From: Pycnopodia helianthoides
Lineage: Eukaryota; Echinodermata; Asteroidea; Forcipulatida; Asteriidae
Direction of reading: 5' to 3'
DNA: 64,000 nucleotides
Assembly: GCA_032158295.1 (NCBI GenBank)
Contig: CM063247.1
Coordinates: 13,175,315-13,239,314 of the forward strand
Below the pieces are notes generated by a model. The model did no database searches. It was not told the DNA's origin and saw nothing but the letters and a program-made list of their open reading frames with translations. The translations under genes were made by a program, and so were the position numbers. Below, piece after piece: positions 1 through 14,461 of this stretch. Every line of letters starts with the position of its first letter. Positions within the stretch are counted from its first letter, which is position 1.

Positions 1-2277
1 CACGAGATTCGACCATAAGTGCAATTTCGACCAATCATGACAGACTATAGTACCAGATATGCCAAATTTTTACCACTTTCGAAAATCATCAAAGAAATTC
101 TGAGAACACGGGCTTGATCTTCAATGTCTACGGAATCCAACCATAACACTCAAAACATAATTGAGAACATATTTTGAAGAAAAAGGGACAAAACATTACT
201 AGAGAATGTGACCTGGGCCCAATTTCATGGAGCTGCTTAAGTAAACAATTTGCTTAAGCACGAAAATAGCTTGCTTATTTTACACATGTTACTTTCCAAA
301 AATTCATGCCTCATACATTGCTTGTGACTGGTATTTAGCTGTTGTTTACTTAGCATAACAATTGAGTGTATAGTCTTGGCCGGTAATCTGATTTTTCTAA
401 ACAATGATTTTTTTTATTTAATTTTTTTTTAATTTTTTTTATTTGTATTTCTTAATGCAACTGCCCAATAAAAGTTACATGAAATACTGCAAAAACATTT
501 TATTAAAGAAACAATTGCAAAAAAAAGTAGCTTGCTTATTTTACACATGTTACTGGCCAAAATGTCATGCCTTATACATTGCTTGTGACTGGTATTAGCT
601 GTTGTTTACTTAGCATAACAATTGAGTGTATATTCTTGGCCGGTAGTCTGATTTTTCTAAGCAATGATTTTTTTGCTAAAGCAAAATTTTCTGCTTAAGC
701 AGCTCCATGAAATTGGGCCCTGGGGGTTGTTAACTTTCAACTTGAGGTATTTTGGATGACATAGGCACTAACAAATATATAGTCCTATTTGCCAAGAGGT
801 GTAGGGATATTTTTCAAGATTGATGCCCGGACGCAGGGAAAATTTCGACGGCGTTGAGGTGTTTTCACTTGGAAGTAAACAAACTAGTAAGACTAAACTA
901 AATAAACTCCCATAGGAACCAATGCTTATCATAAATATTCAAAAATACTCACAAGTCTCTCAACCTCTTGAAAACCAATCAAACAGGTTTACAGACGACT
1001 GAACTTTAGAATTCTTTTCATTTGTTGGCAGGTCAGCCGTTTGGAATTTTTCCTAACTACCCCAGAAGACAAAAAAACACGCGAAAAACAAAAATTTGTC
1101 TTTTCCCAAAACGGACTTGCTGCCAGTTTTCGTGAAGCACTTCTCCACTTCCCCGTTCAAATAGGGCCAACTTTAACGCCTGAATTTATCAAGTTTCCTC
1201 AAAAGTTGAAGCACAGAACCCACGTGTTGTGAACGATTCTTATATTTACGCAATCTATAAATAGCATGACCCCCAAAACGTTATAATTCAAAATAGTTAT
1301 ACTGTTTCATTGGGTGTTTCTTAATTTTTTTTAAACTTATATTTTTTTATTCATTTATTTATTTATTTATTTTTGTATATATATATATATATACATAATG
1401 AGTAGGGTAGATGGCCTTAGCTTTCGATCCAAACCGGACCTTCTTCAGAGGCATATATATATATATATATATGTGTATCTATATATTTATATATTTTTGG
1501 GGGGGTCTCAACTTGTTTTTGGTTTGCTTCATTCATGAATTGTTTATTTAATAATTTATTAATTTGCTTATATATTTCTTCTTCCCTTTTCATTTAGTTA
1601 TTTTTTGAGTCCCCATTCAGTATAGATACATGTTGCCGTCTGTTGTTTTCTCCCAGTCTGGTTGGGTGCACTCGTATTACTATACATTGTAAACTCACGG
1701 GGTTAAAGTACCAACACCGTACTAGCGCAGTGGGATAAGGTGCTGGGACTGTCTCAACACTTGGACCACGCGATCCAGGTTCGAATGCCGTCTGCACTAA
1801 TATAGGTTCAAGGCCTTTTGCTGTCTGTGGCAACAGTGTGATTGGGATCTGCCTTGCTTCCTCCCCTAAGGTGTCAGGGCCCTAGTGGCTAGGCAGGGGA
1901 GACAGGGGAGGATATGCTGCTGGGTCAACCGCCACGAATAAGGGAACTATATCGTTGTCCGTAGGGGGGCGCAGAGCGCGCTATCTAACCCCTCGGGCGC
2001 GTGAACGCCTGACACTACCAGCATTGCGTAACTTTTTAATCTTTTTTTTTAGAATAAGGTAGTGATTATATTTATTTCATTTTATTTTTATTTATTATTT
2101 TTTTTGGTATTTGTTGATGCATTTACGCGATAAAAGTTACATGAAATACTGCAAAAACATTTTATTAAAGAAAAAATGGCAAAAAAAAAGAAACCAAAAC
2201 ATGTATCAGAATTAGTTGCGATGATCGTAACCCTCTCTACAGACGGGCTGTTAACCGGAGGGTTACGAGGTGTTGTG
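1..2277. repeat. Array unit 1
   Basis: 2277 bp. Long form of the TIR element (215-720) and full SINE (1717-2032). TA tracts at about 1375-1394 and 1453-1472. AATGAGTAGG follows the first TA tract; units 2 and 3 have AAAGAGTAGG there. Confidence 0.9.
1717..2032 (+). mobile_element. tRNA-derived SINE, array unit 1
   Basis: Pol III internal promoter: A box TAGCGCAGTGGG at about 1723 and B box GGTTCGAATGC at about 1771. A body of about 240 bp follows, ending GCATTGCGTAAC. No tRNA secondary structure beyond the head is claimed. Confidence 0.75.
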
Positions 2278-4555
2278 CACGAGATTCGACCATAAGTGCA
2301 ATTTCGACCAATCATGACAGACTATAGTACCAGATATGCCAAATTTTTACCACTTTCGAAAATCATCAAAGAAATTCTAAGAACACGGGCTTGATCTTCA
2401 ATGTCTAAGGAATCCAACCATAACACTCAAAACATAATTGAGAACATATTTTGAAGAAAAAGGGACAAAACATTACTAGAGAATGTGACCTGGGCCCAAT
2501 TTCATGGAGCTGCTTAAGTAAACAATTTGCTTAAGCACGAAAATAGCTTGCTTATTTTACACATGTTACTTTCCAAAAATTCATGCCTCATACATTGCTT
2601 GTGACTGGTATTTAGCTGTTGTTTACTTAGCATAACAATTGAGTGTATAGTCTTGGCCGGTAATCTGATTTTTCTAAACAATGATTTTTTTTATTTAATT
2701 TTTTTTTAATTTTTTTTATTTGTATTTCTTAATGCAACTGCCCAATAAAAGTTACATGAAATACTGCAAAAACATTTTATTAAAGAAACAATTGCAAAAA
2801 AAAGTAGCTTGCTTATTTTACACATGTTACTGGCCAAAATGTCATGCCTTATACATTGCTTGTGACTGGTATTAGCTGTTGTTTACTTAGCATAACAATT
2901 GAGTGTATATTCTTGGCCGGTAGTCTGATTTTTCTAAGCAATGATTTTTTTGCTAAAGCAAAATTTTCTGCTTAAGCAGCTCCATGAAATTGGGCCCTGG
3001 GGGTTGTTAACTTTCAACTTGAGGTATTTTGGATGACATAGGCACTAACAAATATATAGTCCTATTTGCCAAGAGGTGTAGGGATATTTTTCAAGATTGA
3101 TGCCCGGACGCAGGGAAAATTTCGACGGCGTTGAGGTGTTTTCACTTGGAAGGAAACAAACTAGTAAGACTAAACTAAATAAACTCCCATAGGAACCAAT
3201 GCTTATCATAAATATTCAAAAATACTCACAAGTCTCTCAACCTCTTGAAAACCAATCAAACAGGTTTACAGACGACTGAACTTTAGAATTCTTTTCATTT
3301 GTTGGCAGGTCAGCCGTTTGGAATTTTTCCTAACTACCCCAGAAGACAAAAAAAACACGCGAAAAACAAAAATTTGTCTTTTCCCAAAACGGACTTGCTG
3401 CCAGTTTTCGTGAAGCACTTCTCCACTTCCCCGTTCAAATAGGGCCAACTTTAACGCCTGAATTTATCAAGTCTCCTCAAAAGTTGAAGCACAGAACCCA
3501 CGTGTTGTGAACGATTCTTATATTTACGCAATCTATAAATAGCATGACCCCCAAAACGTTATAATTCAAAATAGTTATACTGTTTCATTGGGTGTTTCTT
3601 AATTTTTTTTAAACTTATATTTTTTTATTCATTTATTTATTTATTTATTTTTGTATATATATATATATATATACATAAAGAGTAGGGTAGATGGCCTTAG
3701 CTTTCGATCCAAACCGGACCTTCTTCAGAGGCATATATATATATATATATATGTATCTATATATTTATATATTTTTTGGGGGGTCTCAACTTGTTTTTGG
3801 TTTGCTTCATTCATGAATTGTTTATTTAATAATTTATTAATTTGCTTATATATTTCTTCTTCCCTTTTCATTTAGTTATTTTTTGAGTCCCCATTCAGTA
3901 TAGATACATGTTGCCGTCTGTTGTTTTCTCCCAGTCTGGTTGGGTGCACTCGTATTACTATACATTGTAAACTCACGGGGTTAAAGTACCAACACCGTAC
4001 TAGCGCAGTGGGATAAGGTGCTGGGACTGTCTCAACACTTGGACCACGCGATCCAGGTTCGAATGCCGTCTGCACTAATATAGGTTCAAGGCCTTTTGCT
4101 GTCTGTGGCAACAGTGTGATTGGGATCTGCCTTGCTTCCTCCCCTAAGGTGTCAGGGCCCTAGTGGCTAGGCAGGGGAGACAGGGGAGGATATGCTGCTG
4201 GGTCAACCGCCACGAATAAGGGAACTATATCGTTGTCCGTAGGGGGGCGCAGAGCGCGCTATCTAACCCCTCGGGCGCGTGAACGCCTGACACTACCAGC
4301 ATTGCGTAACTTTTAAATCTTTTTTTAGAATAAGGTAGAGATTATATTTATTTCATTTTATTTTTATTTATTATTTTTTTTTGGTATTTGTTGATGCATT
4401 TACGCGATAAAAGTTACATGAAATACTGCAAAAACATTTTATTAAAGAAAAAATGGCAAAAAAAAAGAAACCCAAAACATGTATCAGAATTACTTGCGAT
4501 GATCGTAACCCTCTCTACAGACGGGCTGTTAACCGGAGGGTTACGAGGTGTTGTG
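2278..4555. repeat. Array unit 2
   Basis: 2278 bp. TIR element, long form, 2492-2997; SINE 3995-4310. It shares with unit 3 the AAAGAGTAGG variant after the first TA tract, which suggests the two are a recent duplication. Confidence 0.9.
3995..4310 (+). mobile_element. tRNA-derived SINE, array unit 2
   Basis: Same as the unit 1 copy, A and B boxes unchanged. Confidence 0.75.
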
Positions 4556-6004
4556 CACGAGATTCGACCATAAGTGCAATTTCGACCAATCATGACAGAC
4601 TATAGTACCAGATATGCCAAATTTTTACCACTTTCGAAAATCATCAAAGAAATTCTAAGAACACGGGCTTGATCTTCAATGTCTAAGGAATCCAACCATA
4701 ACACTCAAAACATAATTGAGAACATATTTTGAAGAAAAAGGGACAAAACATTACTAGAGAATGTGACCTGGGCCCAATTTCATGGAGCTGCTTAAGTAAA
4801 CAATTTGCTTAAGCACGAAAATAGCTTGCTTATTTTACACATGTTACTTTCCAAAAATTCATGCCTCATACATTGCTTGTGACTGGTATTTAGCTGTTGT
4901 TTACTTAGCATAACAATTGAGTGTATAGTCTTGGCCGGTAATCTGATTTTTCTAAACAATGATTTTTTTTATTTAATTTTTTTTTAATTTTTTTTATTTG
5001 TATTTCTTAATGCAACTGCCCAATAAAAGTTACATGAAATACTGCAAAAACATTTTATTAAAGAAACAATTGCAAAAAAAAGTAGCTTGCTTATTTTACA
5101 CATGTTACTGGCCAAAATGTCATGCCTTATACATTGCTTGTGACTGGTATTAGCTGTTGTTTACTTAGCATAACAATTGAGTGTATATTCTTGGCCGGTA
5201 GTCTGATTTTTCTAAGCAATGATTTTTTTGCTAAAGCAAAATTTTCTGCTTAAGCAGCTCCATGAAATTGGGCCCTGGGGGTTGTTAACTTTCAACTTGA
5301 GGTATTTTGGATGACATAGGCACTAACAAATATATAGTCCTATTTGCCAAGAGGTGTAGGGATATTTTTCAAGATTGATGCCCGGACGCAGGGAAAATTT
5401 CGACGGCGTTGAGGTGTTTTCACTTGGAAGGAAACAAACTAGTAAGACTAAACTAAATAAACTCCCATAGGAACCAATGCTTATCATAAATATTCAAAAA
5501 TACTCACAAGTCTCTCAACCTCTTGAAAACCAATCAAACAGGTTTACAGACGACTGAACTTTAGAATTCTTTTCATTTGTTGGCAGGTCAGCCGTTTGGA
5601 ATTTTTCCTAACTACCCCAGAAGACAAAAAAAACACGCGAAAAACAAAAAATTGTCTTTTCCCAAAACGGACTTGCTGCCAGTTTTCGTGAAGCACTTCT
5701 CCACTTCCCCGTTCAAATAGGGCCGACTTTAACGCCTGAATTTATCAAGTCTCCTCAAAAGTTGAAGCACAGAACCCACGTGTTGTGAACGATTCTTATA
5801 TTTACGCAATCTATAAATAGCATGACCCCCCAAAACGTTATAATTCAAAATAGTTATACTGTTTCATTGGGTGTTTCTTAATTTTTTTTAAACTTATATT
5901 TTTTTATTCATTTATTTATTTATTTATTTTTGTATATATATATATATACATAAAGAGTAGGGTAGATGGCCTTAGCTTTCGATCCAAACCGGACCTTCTT
6001 CAGA

Positions 6005-6047
<43 letters not shown>

Positions 6048-6843
6048 CTATATATTTATATATTTTTGGGGGGTCTCAACTTGTTTTTGGTTTGCTTCAT
6101 TCATGAATTGTTTATTTAATAATTTATTAATTTGCTTATATATTTCTTCTTCCCTTTTCATTTAGTTATTTTTTGAGTCCCCATTCAGTATAGATACATG
6201 TTGCCGTCTGTTGTTTTCTCCCAGTCTGGTTGGGTGCACTCGTATTACTATACATTGTAAACTCACGGGGTTAAAGTACCAACACCGTACTAGCGCAGTG
6301 GGATAAGGTGCTGGGACTGTCTCAACACTTGGACCACGCGATCCAGGTTCGAATGCCGTCTGCACTAATATAGGTTCAAGGCCTTTTGCTGTCTGTGGCA
6401 ACAGTGTGATTGGGATCTGCCTTGCTTCCTCCCCTAAGGTGTCAGGGCCCTAGTGGCTAGGCAGGGGAGACAGGGGAGGATATGCTGCTGGGTCAACCGC
6501 CACGAATAAGGGAACTATATCGTTGTCCGTAGGGGGGCGCAGAGCGCGCTATCTAACCCCTCGGGCGCGTGAACGCCTGACACTACCAGCATTGCGTAAC
6601 TTTTTAATCTTTTTTTTAGAATAAGGTAGAGATTATATTTATTTCATTTTATCTTATTATTTTTTTTTTTGGTATTTGTTGATGCATTTACGCGATAAAA
6701 GTTACATGAAATACTGCAAAAACATTTTATTAAAGAAAAAATGGCAAAAAAAAAGAAACCCAAAACATGTATCAGAATTACTTGCGATGATCGTAACCCT
6801 CTCTACAGACGGGTTGTTAACCGGAGGGTTACGAGGTGTTGTG
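4556..6843. repeat. Array unit 3
   Basis: 2288 bp, the longest unit, partly because the second TA tract (6009-6044) is expanded. TIR element long form 4770-5275; SINE 6285-6600. Confidence 0.9.
6285..6600 (+). mobile_element. tRNA-derived SINE, array unit 3
   Basis: Same as the unit 1 copy, A and B boxes unchanged. Confidence 0.75.
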
Positions 6844-8033
6844 CACGAGATTCGACCATAGGTGCAATTTCGACCAATCATGACAGACTATAGTACCAGA
6901 TATGCCAAATTTTTACCACTTTCGAAAATCATCAAAGAAATTCTAAGAACACGGGCTTGATCTTCAATGTCTCAGGAATCCAACCATAACACTCAAAACA
7001 TAATTGAGAACATATTTTGAAGAAAAAGGGACAAAACATTACTAGAGAATGTGACCTGGGCCCAATTTCATGGAGCTGCTTAAGTAAACAATTTGCTTAA
7101 GCACGAAAATAGCTTGCTTATTTTACACATGTTACTTTCCAAAATGTCATGCCTTATACATTGCTTGTGACAGGTATTTAGCTGTTGTTTACTTAGCATA
7201 ACAATTGAGTGTATAGTCTTGGCCGGTAGTCTGATTTTTCTAAGCAATGATTTTTTTGCTAAAGCAAACTTTTCTGCTTAAGCAGCTCCATGAAATTGGG
7301 CCCTGGGGGTTGTTAACTTTCAACTTGAGGTTTTTTGGATGACATAGGCACTAACAAATAAATAGTCCTATTTGCCAAGAGGTGTAGGGATATTTTTCAA
7401 GATTGATGCCCGGACGCAGGGAAAATTTCACCGGCGTTGAGGTGTTTTCACTTGGAAGGAAACAAACTAGTAAGACTAAACTAAATAAACTCCCATAGGA
7501 ACCAATGCTTATCATAAATATTCAAAAATACTCACAAGTCTCTCAACCTCTTGAAAACCAATCAAACATGTTTACAGACGACTAGACTTTAGAATTCTTT
7601 TCATTTGTTGGCAGGTCAGCCGTTTGGAATTTTTCCTAACTACCCCAGAAGACAAAAAAAACACGCGAAAAACAAAAATTTGTCTTTTCCCAAAACGGAC
7701 TTGCTGCCAGTTTTCGTGAAGCACTTCTCCACTTCCCCGTTCAAATAGGGCCAACTTTAACGCCTGAATTTATCAAGTCTCCTCAAAAGTTGAAGCACAG
7801 AACCCACGTGTTGTGAACGATTCTTATATTTACGCAATCTATAAATAGCATGACCCACAAAACGTTATAATTCAAAATAGTTATACTGTTTCATTGGGTG
7901 TTTCTTAATTTTTTTTAAACTTATATTTTTTTATTCATTTATTTATTTATTTATTTTTGTATATATATATATATATACATAATGAGTAGGGTAGATGGCC
8001 TTAGCTTTCGATCCAAACCGGACCTTCTTCAGA

Positions 8034-8068
<35 letters not shown>

Positions 8069-8865
8069 CTATATATTTATATATTTTTTTGGGGGGTCTC
8101 AACTTGTTTTTGGTTTGCTTCATTCATGAATTGTTTATTTAATAATTTATTAATTTGCTTATATATTTCTTCTTCCCTTTTCATTTAGTTATTTTTTGAG
8201 TCCCCATTCAGTATAGATACATGTTGCCGTCTGTTGTTTTCTCCCAGTCTGGTTGGGTGCACTCGTATTACTATACATTGTAAACTCACAGGGTTAAAGT
8301 ACCAACACCGTACTAGCGCAGTGGGATAAGGTGCTGGGACTGTCTCAACACTTGGACCACGCGATCCAGGTTCGAATGCCGTCTGCACTAATATAGGTTC
8401 AAGGCCTTTTGCTGTCTGTGGCAACAGTGTGATTGGGATCTGCCTTGCTTCCTCCCCTAAGGTGTCAGGGCCCTAGTGGCTAGGCAGGGGAGACAGGGGA
8501 GGATATGCTGCTGGGTCAACCGCCACGAATAAGGGAACTATATCGTTGTCCGTAGGGGGGCGCAGAGCGCGCTATCTAACCCCTCGGGCGCGTGAACGCC
8601 TGACACTACCAGCATTGCGTAACTTTTTAATCTTTTTTTAGAATAAGGTAGAGATTATATTTATTTCATTTTATTTTATTATTTTTTTTTTTTTGTATTT
8701 GTTGATGCATTTACGCGATAAAAGTTACATGAAATACTGCAAAAACATTTTATTAAAGAAAAAATGGCAAAAAAAAGAAACCCAAAACATGTATCAGAAT
8801 TACTTGCGATGATCGTAACCCTCTCTACAGACGGGCTGTTAACCGGAGGGTTACGAGGTGTTGTG
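6844..8865. repeat. Array unit 4, short TIR form
   Basis: 2022 bp. The TIR element is only 246 bp (7058-7303). It lacks the inner roughly 260-bp stretch whose flanks are direct repeats in the long form. SINE 8308-8623 is complete. Confidence 0.9.
8308..8623 (+). mobile_element. tRNA-derived SINE, array unit 4
   Basis: Same as the unit 1 copy, A and B boxes unchanged. Confidence 0.75.
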
Positions 8866-11132
8866 CACGAGATTCGACCATAAGTGCAATTTCGACCAAT
8901 CATGACAGACTATAGTACCAGATATGCCAAATTTTTACCACTTTCGAAAATCATCAAAGAAATTCTAAGAACACGGGCTTGATCTTCAATGTCTAAGGAA
9001 TCCAACCATAACACTCAAAACATAATTGAGAACATATTTTGAAGAAAAAGGGACAAAACATTACTAGAGAATGTGACCTGGGCCCAATTTCATGGAGCTG
9101 CTTAAGTAAACAATTTGCTTAAGCACGAAAATAGCTTGCTTATTTTACACATGTTACTTTCCAAAAATTCATGCCTCATACATTGCTTGTGACTGGTATT
9201 TAGCTGTTGTTTACTTAGCATAACAATTGAGTGTATAGTCTTGGCCGGTAATCTGATTTTTCTAAACAATGATTTTTTTTATTTAATTTTGTTTTAATTT
9301 TTTTTATTTGTATTTCTTAATGCAACTGCCCAATAAAAGTTACATGAAATACTGCAAAAACATTTTATTAAAGAAACAATTGCAAAAAAAAGTAGCTTGC
9401 TTATTTTACACATGTTACTGGCCAAAATGTCATGCCTTATACATTGCTTGTGACTGGTATTAGCTGTTGTTTACTTAGCATAACAATTGAGTGTATATTC
9501 TTGGCCGGTAGTCTGATTTTTCTAAGCAATGATTTTTTTGCTAAAGCAAAATTTTCTGCTTAAGCAGCTCCATGAAATTGGGCCCTGGGGGTTGTTAACT
9601 TTCAACTTGAGGTATTTTGGATGACATAGGCACTAACAAATAAATAGTCCTATTTGCCAAGAGGTGTAGGGATATTTTTCAAGATTGATGCCCGGACGCA
9701 GGGAAAATTTCGACGGCGTTGAGGTGTTTTCACTTGGAAGGAAACAAACTAGTAAGACTAAACTAAATAAACTCCCATAGGAACCAATGCTTATCATAAA
9801 TATTCAAAAATACTCACAAGTCTCTCAACCTCTTGAAAACCAATCAAACAGGTTTACAGACGACTGAACTTTAGAATTCTTTTCATTTGTTGGCAGGTCA
9901 GCCGTTTGGAATTTTTCCTAACTACCCCAGAAGACAAAAAAAACACGCGAAAAACAAAAATTTGTCTTTTCCCAAAACGGACTTGCTGCCAGTTTTCGTG
10001 AAGCACTTCTCCACTTCCCCGTTCAAATAGGGCCAACTTTAACGCCTGAATTTATCAAGTCTCCTCAAAAGTTGAAGCACAGAACCCACGTGTTGTGAAC
10101 GATTCTTATATTTACGCAATCTATAAATAGCATGACCCCCAAAACGTTATAATTCAAAATAGTTATACTGTTTCATTGGGTGTTTCTTAATTTTTTTTAA
10201 ACTTATATTTGTTTATTCATTTATTTATTTATTTATTTTTGTATATATATATATATACATAATGAGTAGGGTAGATGGCCTTAGCTTTCGATCCAAACCG
10301 GACCTTCTTCAGAGGCATATATATATATATATGTATCTATATATTTATATATTTTGGGGGGTCTCAACTTGTTTTTGGTTTGCTTCTTTCATGAATTGTT
10401 TATTTAATAATTTATTAATTTGCTTATATATTTCTTCTTCCCTTTTCATTTAGTTATTTTTGGAGTCCCCATTCAGTATAGATACATGTTGCCGTCTGTT
10501 GTTTTCTCCCAGTCTGGTTGGGTGCACTCGTATTACTATACATTGTAAACTCACGGGGTTAAAGTACCAACACCGTACTAGCGCAGTGGGATAAGGTGCT
10601 GGACTGTCTCAACACTTGGACCACGCGATCCAGGTTCGAATGCCGTCTGCACTAATATAGGTTCAAGGCCTTTTGCTGTCTGTGGCAACAGTGTGATTGG
10701 GATCTGCCTTGCTTCCTCCCCTAAGGTGTCAGGGCCCTAGTGGCTAGGCAGGGAGACAGGGGAGGATAATATGCTGCTGGGTCAACCGCTACGAATAAGG
10801 GAACTATATCGTTGTCCGTAGGGGGGCGCAGAGCGCGCTATCTAACCCCTCGGGCGCGTGAACGCCTGACACTACCAGCATTGCGTAACTTTTTAATCTT
10901 TTTTTAGAATAAGGTAGAGATTATATTTATTTCATTTTATTTTTATTTATTATTTTTTTGGTATTTGTTGATGCATTTACGCGATAAAAGTTACATGAAA
11001 TACTGCAAAAACATTTTATTAAAGAAAAAATGGCAAAAAAAAAGAAACCCAAAACATGTATCAGAATTAGTTGCGATGATCGTAACCCTCTCTACAGACG
11101 GGTTGTTAACCGGAGGGTTACGAGGTGTTGTG
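8866..11132. repeat. Array unit 5
   Basis: 2267 bp. TIR element long form 9080-9585; SINE 10573-10889, with a one-base deletion between its A and B boxes. Confidence 0.9.
10573..10889 (+). mobile_element. tRNA-derived SINE, array unit 5
   Basis: Boxes intact. It has a one-base loss in the A-B interval (GCTGGACTG) and small changes in the body. Confidence 0.75.
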
Positions 11133-13108
11133 CACGAGATTCGACCATAAGTGCAATTTCGACCAATCATGACAGACTATAGTACCAGATATGCCCAATT
11201 TTTACCACTTTCGAAAATCATCAAAGAAATTCTAAGAACACGGGCTTGATCTTCAATGTCTAAGGAATCCAACCATAACACTCAAAACATAATTGAGAAC
11301 ATATTTTGAAGAAAAAGGGACAAAACATTACTAGAGAATGTGACCTGGGCCCAATTTCATGGAGCTGCTTAAGTAAACAATTTGCTTAAGCACGAAAATA
11401 GCTTGCTTATTTTACACATGTTACTTTCCAAAAATTCATGCCTCATACATTGCTTGTGACTGGTATTTAGCTGTTGTTTACTTAGCATAACAATTGAGTG
11501 TATAGTCTTGGCCGGTAGTCTGATTTTTCTAAACAATGATTGTTTTTATTTAATTTTATTTTTATTTTTTTTATTTGTATTTCTTAATGCAACTGCCCAT
11601 TAAAAGTTACATGAAATACTGCAAAAACATTTTATTAAAGAAACAATTGCAAAAAAAAGTAGCTTGCTTATTTTACACATGTTACTGGCCAAAATGTCAT
11701 GCCTTATACATTGCTTGTGACAGGTATTTAGCTGTTGTTTACTTAGCATAACAATTGAGTGTATAGTCTTGGCCGGTAGTCTGATTTTTCTAAGCAATGA
11801 TTGTTTTTGCTTCAGCAAAATTTTCTGCTTAAGCAGCTCCATGAAATTGGGCCCTGGGGGTTGTTAACTTTCAACTTGAGGTATTTTGGATGACATAGGC
11901 ACTAACAAATAAATAGTCCTATTTGCCAAGAGGTGTAGGGATATTTTTCATGATTGATGCCCGGACGCAGGGAAAATTTCGACGGCGTTGAGGTGTTTTC
12001 ACTTGGAAGGAAACAAACTAGTAAGACTAAACTAAATAAACTCCCATAGGAACAAATGCTTATCATAAATATTCAAAAATACTCACAAGTCTCTCAACCT
12101 CTTGAAAACCAATCAAACATGTTTACAGACGACTGAACTTTAGAATTCTTTTCATTTGTTGGCAGGTCAGCCGTTTGGAATTTTTCCTAACTACCCCAGA
12201 AGACAAAAAAAAACACGCGAAAAACAAAAATTTGTCTTTTCCCAAAACGGACTTGCTGCCAGTTTTCGTGAAGCACTTCTCCACTTCCCCGTTCAAATAG
12301 GGCCAACTTTAACGCCTGAATTTATCAAGTTTTCTCAAAAGTTGAAGCACAGAACCCACGTGTTGTGAACGATTCTTATATTTACGCAATCTATAAATAG
12401 CATGACCCCCAAAACGTTATAATTCAAAATAGTTATACTGTTTCATTGGGTGTTTCTTAATTTTGTTTTAACTTATATTTTTTTTATTCATTTATTTATT
12501 TATTTATTTTTTTATATATATATATATACATAATGAGTAGGGTAGATGGCCTTAGCTTTCGATCCAAACCGGACCTTCTTCAGAGGCATATATATATATA
12601 TATCTATATATATGAATATATATATCTTGGGGGGAGGGTCTCAACTTGTTGTTGGTTTGCTTCATTTATTGAATTGTTTATTTAATTATTTATTGATTTA
12701 CTTAAATATTTCTTCTTCCCTTTTCATTTAGTTATTTTTTGAGTCCCCATTCAGTATAGATACATGTTGCCGTCTGTTGTTTTCTCCCAGTCTGGTTGGG
12801 TGCACTCGTATTACTATACATTGTAAACTCACGGGGTTAAAGTACCAAACGGTACTAGCGCAGTGGGATAAGGTGCTGGGACTGTCTCAACACTTAGCGA
12901 TTTTATTTATTTATTTATTTTTTTTTTTTTTTATTTCGTATTTCTTAATGCAGCTACGCCAGAAAAGTTACATGAAATACTGCAAAAACATTTTATTAAA
13001 GAAACAATTGCAAAAAAAAGAAACCCAAAACATGTATCAGAATTAGTTGCGATGATCGTAACCCTCTTTACAGACGGGCTGTTTACCGGAGGGTTACGAG
13101 GTGTTGTG
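11133..13108. repeat. Array unit 6, SINE mostly deleted
   Basis: 1976 bp. TIR element long form 11347-11854. The SINE stops shortly after its A box (about 12897) and jumps into T-rich sequence, so the B box and body are missing. Confidence 0.9.
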
Positions 13109-14211
13109 CACGAGATTCGACCATAAGTGCAATTTCGAGCAATGTTGACAGACTATAGTACCAGATATGCCCGATTTTTACCACTTTCGAAAATCATCAA
13201 AGAAATTCTAAGAACACGGGCTTGATCTTCAATGTCTAAGGAATCCAACCATAACACTCAAAACATAATTGAGAACATAATTTGAAGAAAAAGGGACAAA
13301 GCATTACTAGAGAATGTGACCTGGGCCCAATTTCTTGGAGCTGCTTAAGTAAACAATTTGCTTAAGCACGAAAATAGCTTGCTTATTTTACACATGTTAC
13401 TTTCCAAAATTTCATGCCTTATACATTGCTTGTGACTGGTATTTAGCTGTTGTTTACTTAGCATAACAATTGAGTGTATAGTCTTGGCCGGTAGTCTGAT
13501 TTTTCTAAGCAATGATTTTTTTCCTTAAGCAAAATTTTCTGCTTAAGCAGCTCCATGATATTGGGCCCTGGGGGTTGTTAACTTTTAACTTGAGGTATTT
13601 TGGATGACATAGGCACTAACAAATAAATAGTGCTATTTGCCAAGAGGTGTAGGGATATTTTTCAAGATTGATGCCCGGACGCAGGGAAAATTTCACCGGC
13701 GTTGAGGTGTTTTTACTTGGAAGGAAACAAACTAGTAAGACTAAACTAAATAAACTCCCATAGGAACCAATGCTTATCATAAATAATCAAAAATACTCAC
13801 AAGTCTCTCAACCTCTTGAAAACCAATCAAACATGTTTACAGACGACTGAACTTTAAAAAAATTTTCATTTGTTGGCAGGTCAGCCGTTTGGAATTTTTC
13901 CTAACTACCCCAGAAGACAAAAAAAAACACGCGAAAAACAAAAATTTGTCTTTTCCCAAAACGGACTTGCTGCCAGATTTCGTGAAGCACTTCTCCACTT
14001 CCCCGTTCAAATAGGGCCAACTTTAACGCCTTAATTTATCAAGTCTCCTCAAAAGTTGAAGCACAGAACCCACGTGTTGAACGATTCTTATAATTACGCA
14101 ATCTATTAATAGCATGACCCCAAAACGTTATAATTCAAAATAGTTATACTGTTTCATTGGGTGTTTCTTAATTTTTTTTAAACTAATATTTTTTTATTCA
14201 TCATTTATTTA

Positions 14212-14213
<2 letters not shown>
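13109..14213. repeat. Array unit 7, incomplete and diverged
   Basis: Carries the short TIR element (13323-13568) and the following segment, then ends in TA repeats instead of reaching the SINE. It has more substitutions than the other units, as expected for the edge of a homogenised array. Confidence 0.88.

Positions 14214-14461
<248 letters not shown>

Noticed and set aside
1594..1833. Recurring 79-codon minus-strand frame in array units (also at 3872, 6162 and 8185)
   Set aside because: It is antisense to the tRNA-derived SINE head; conservation reflects copy identity, not coding.
4388..4573. Recurring 61-codon plus-strand frame (MLMHLRDKSYMKYC...) in units
   Set aside because: It crosses the A/T-rich core that is repeated in non-coding form inside the TIR element; no domain and frame not preserved in every unit.
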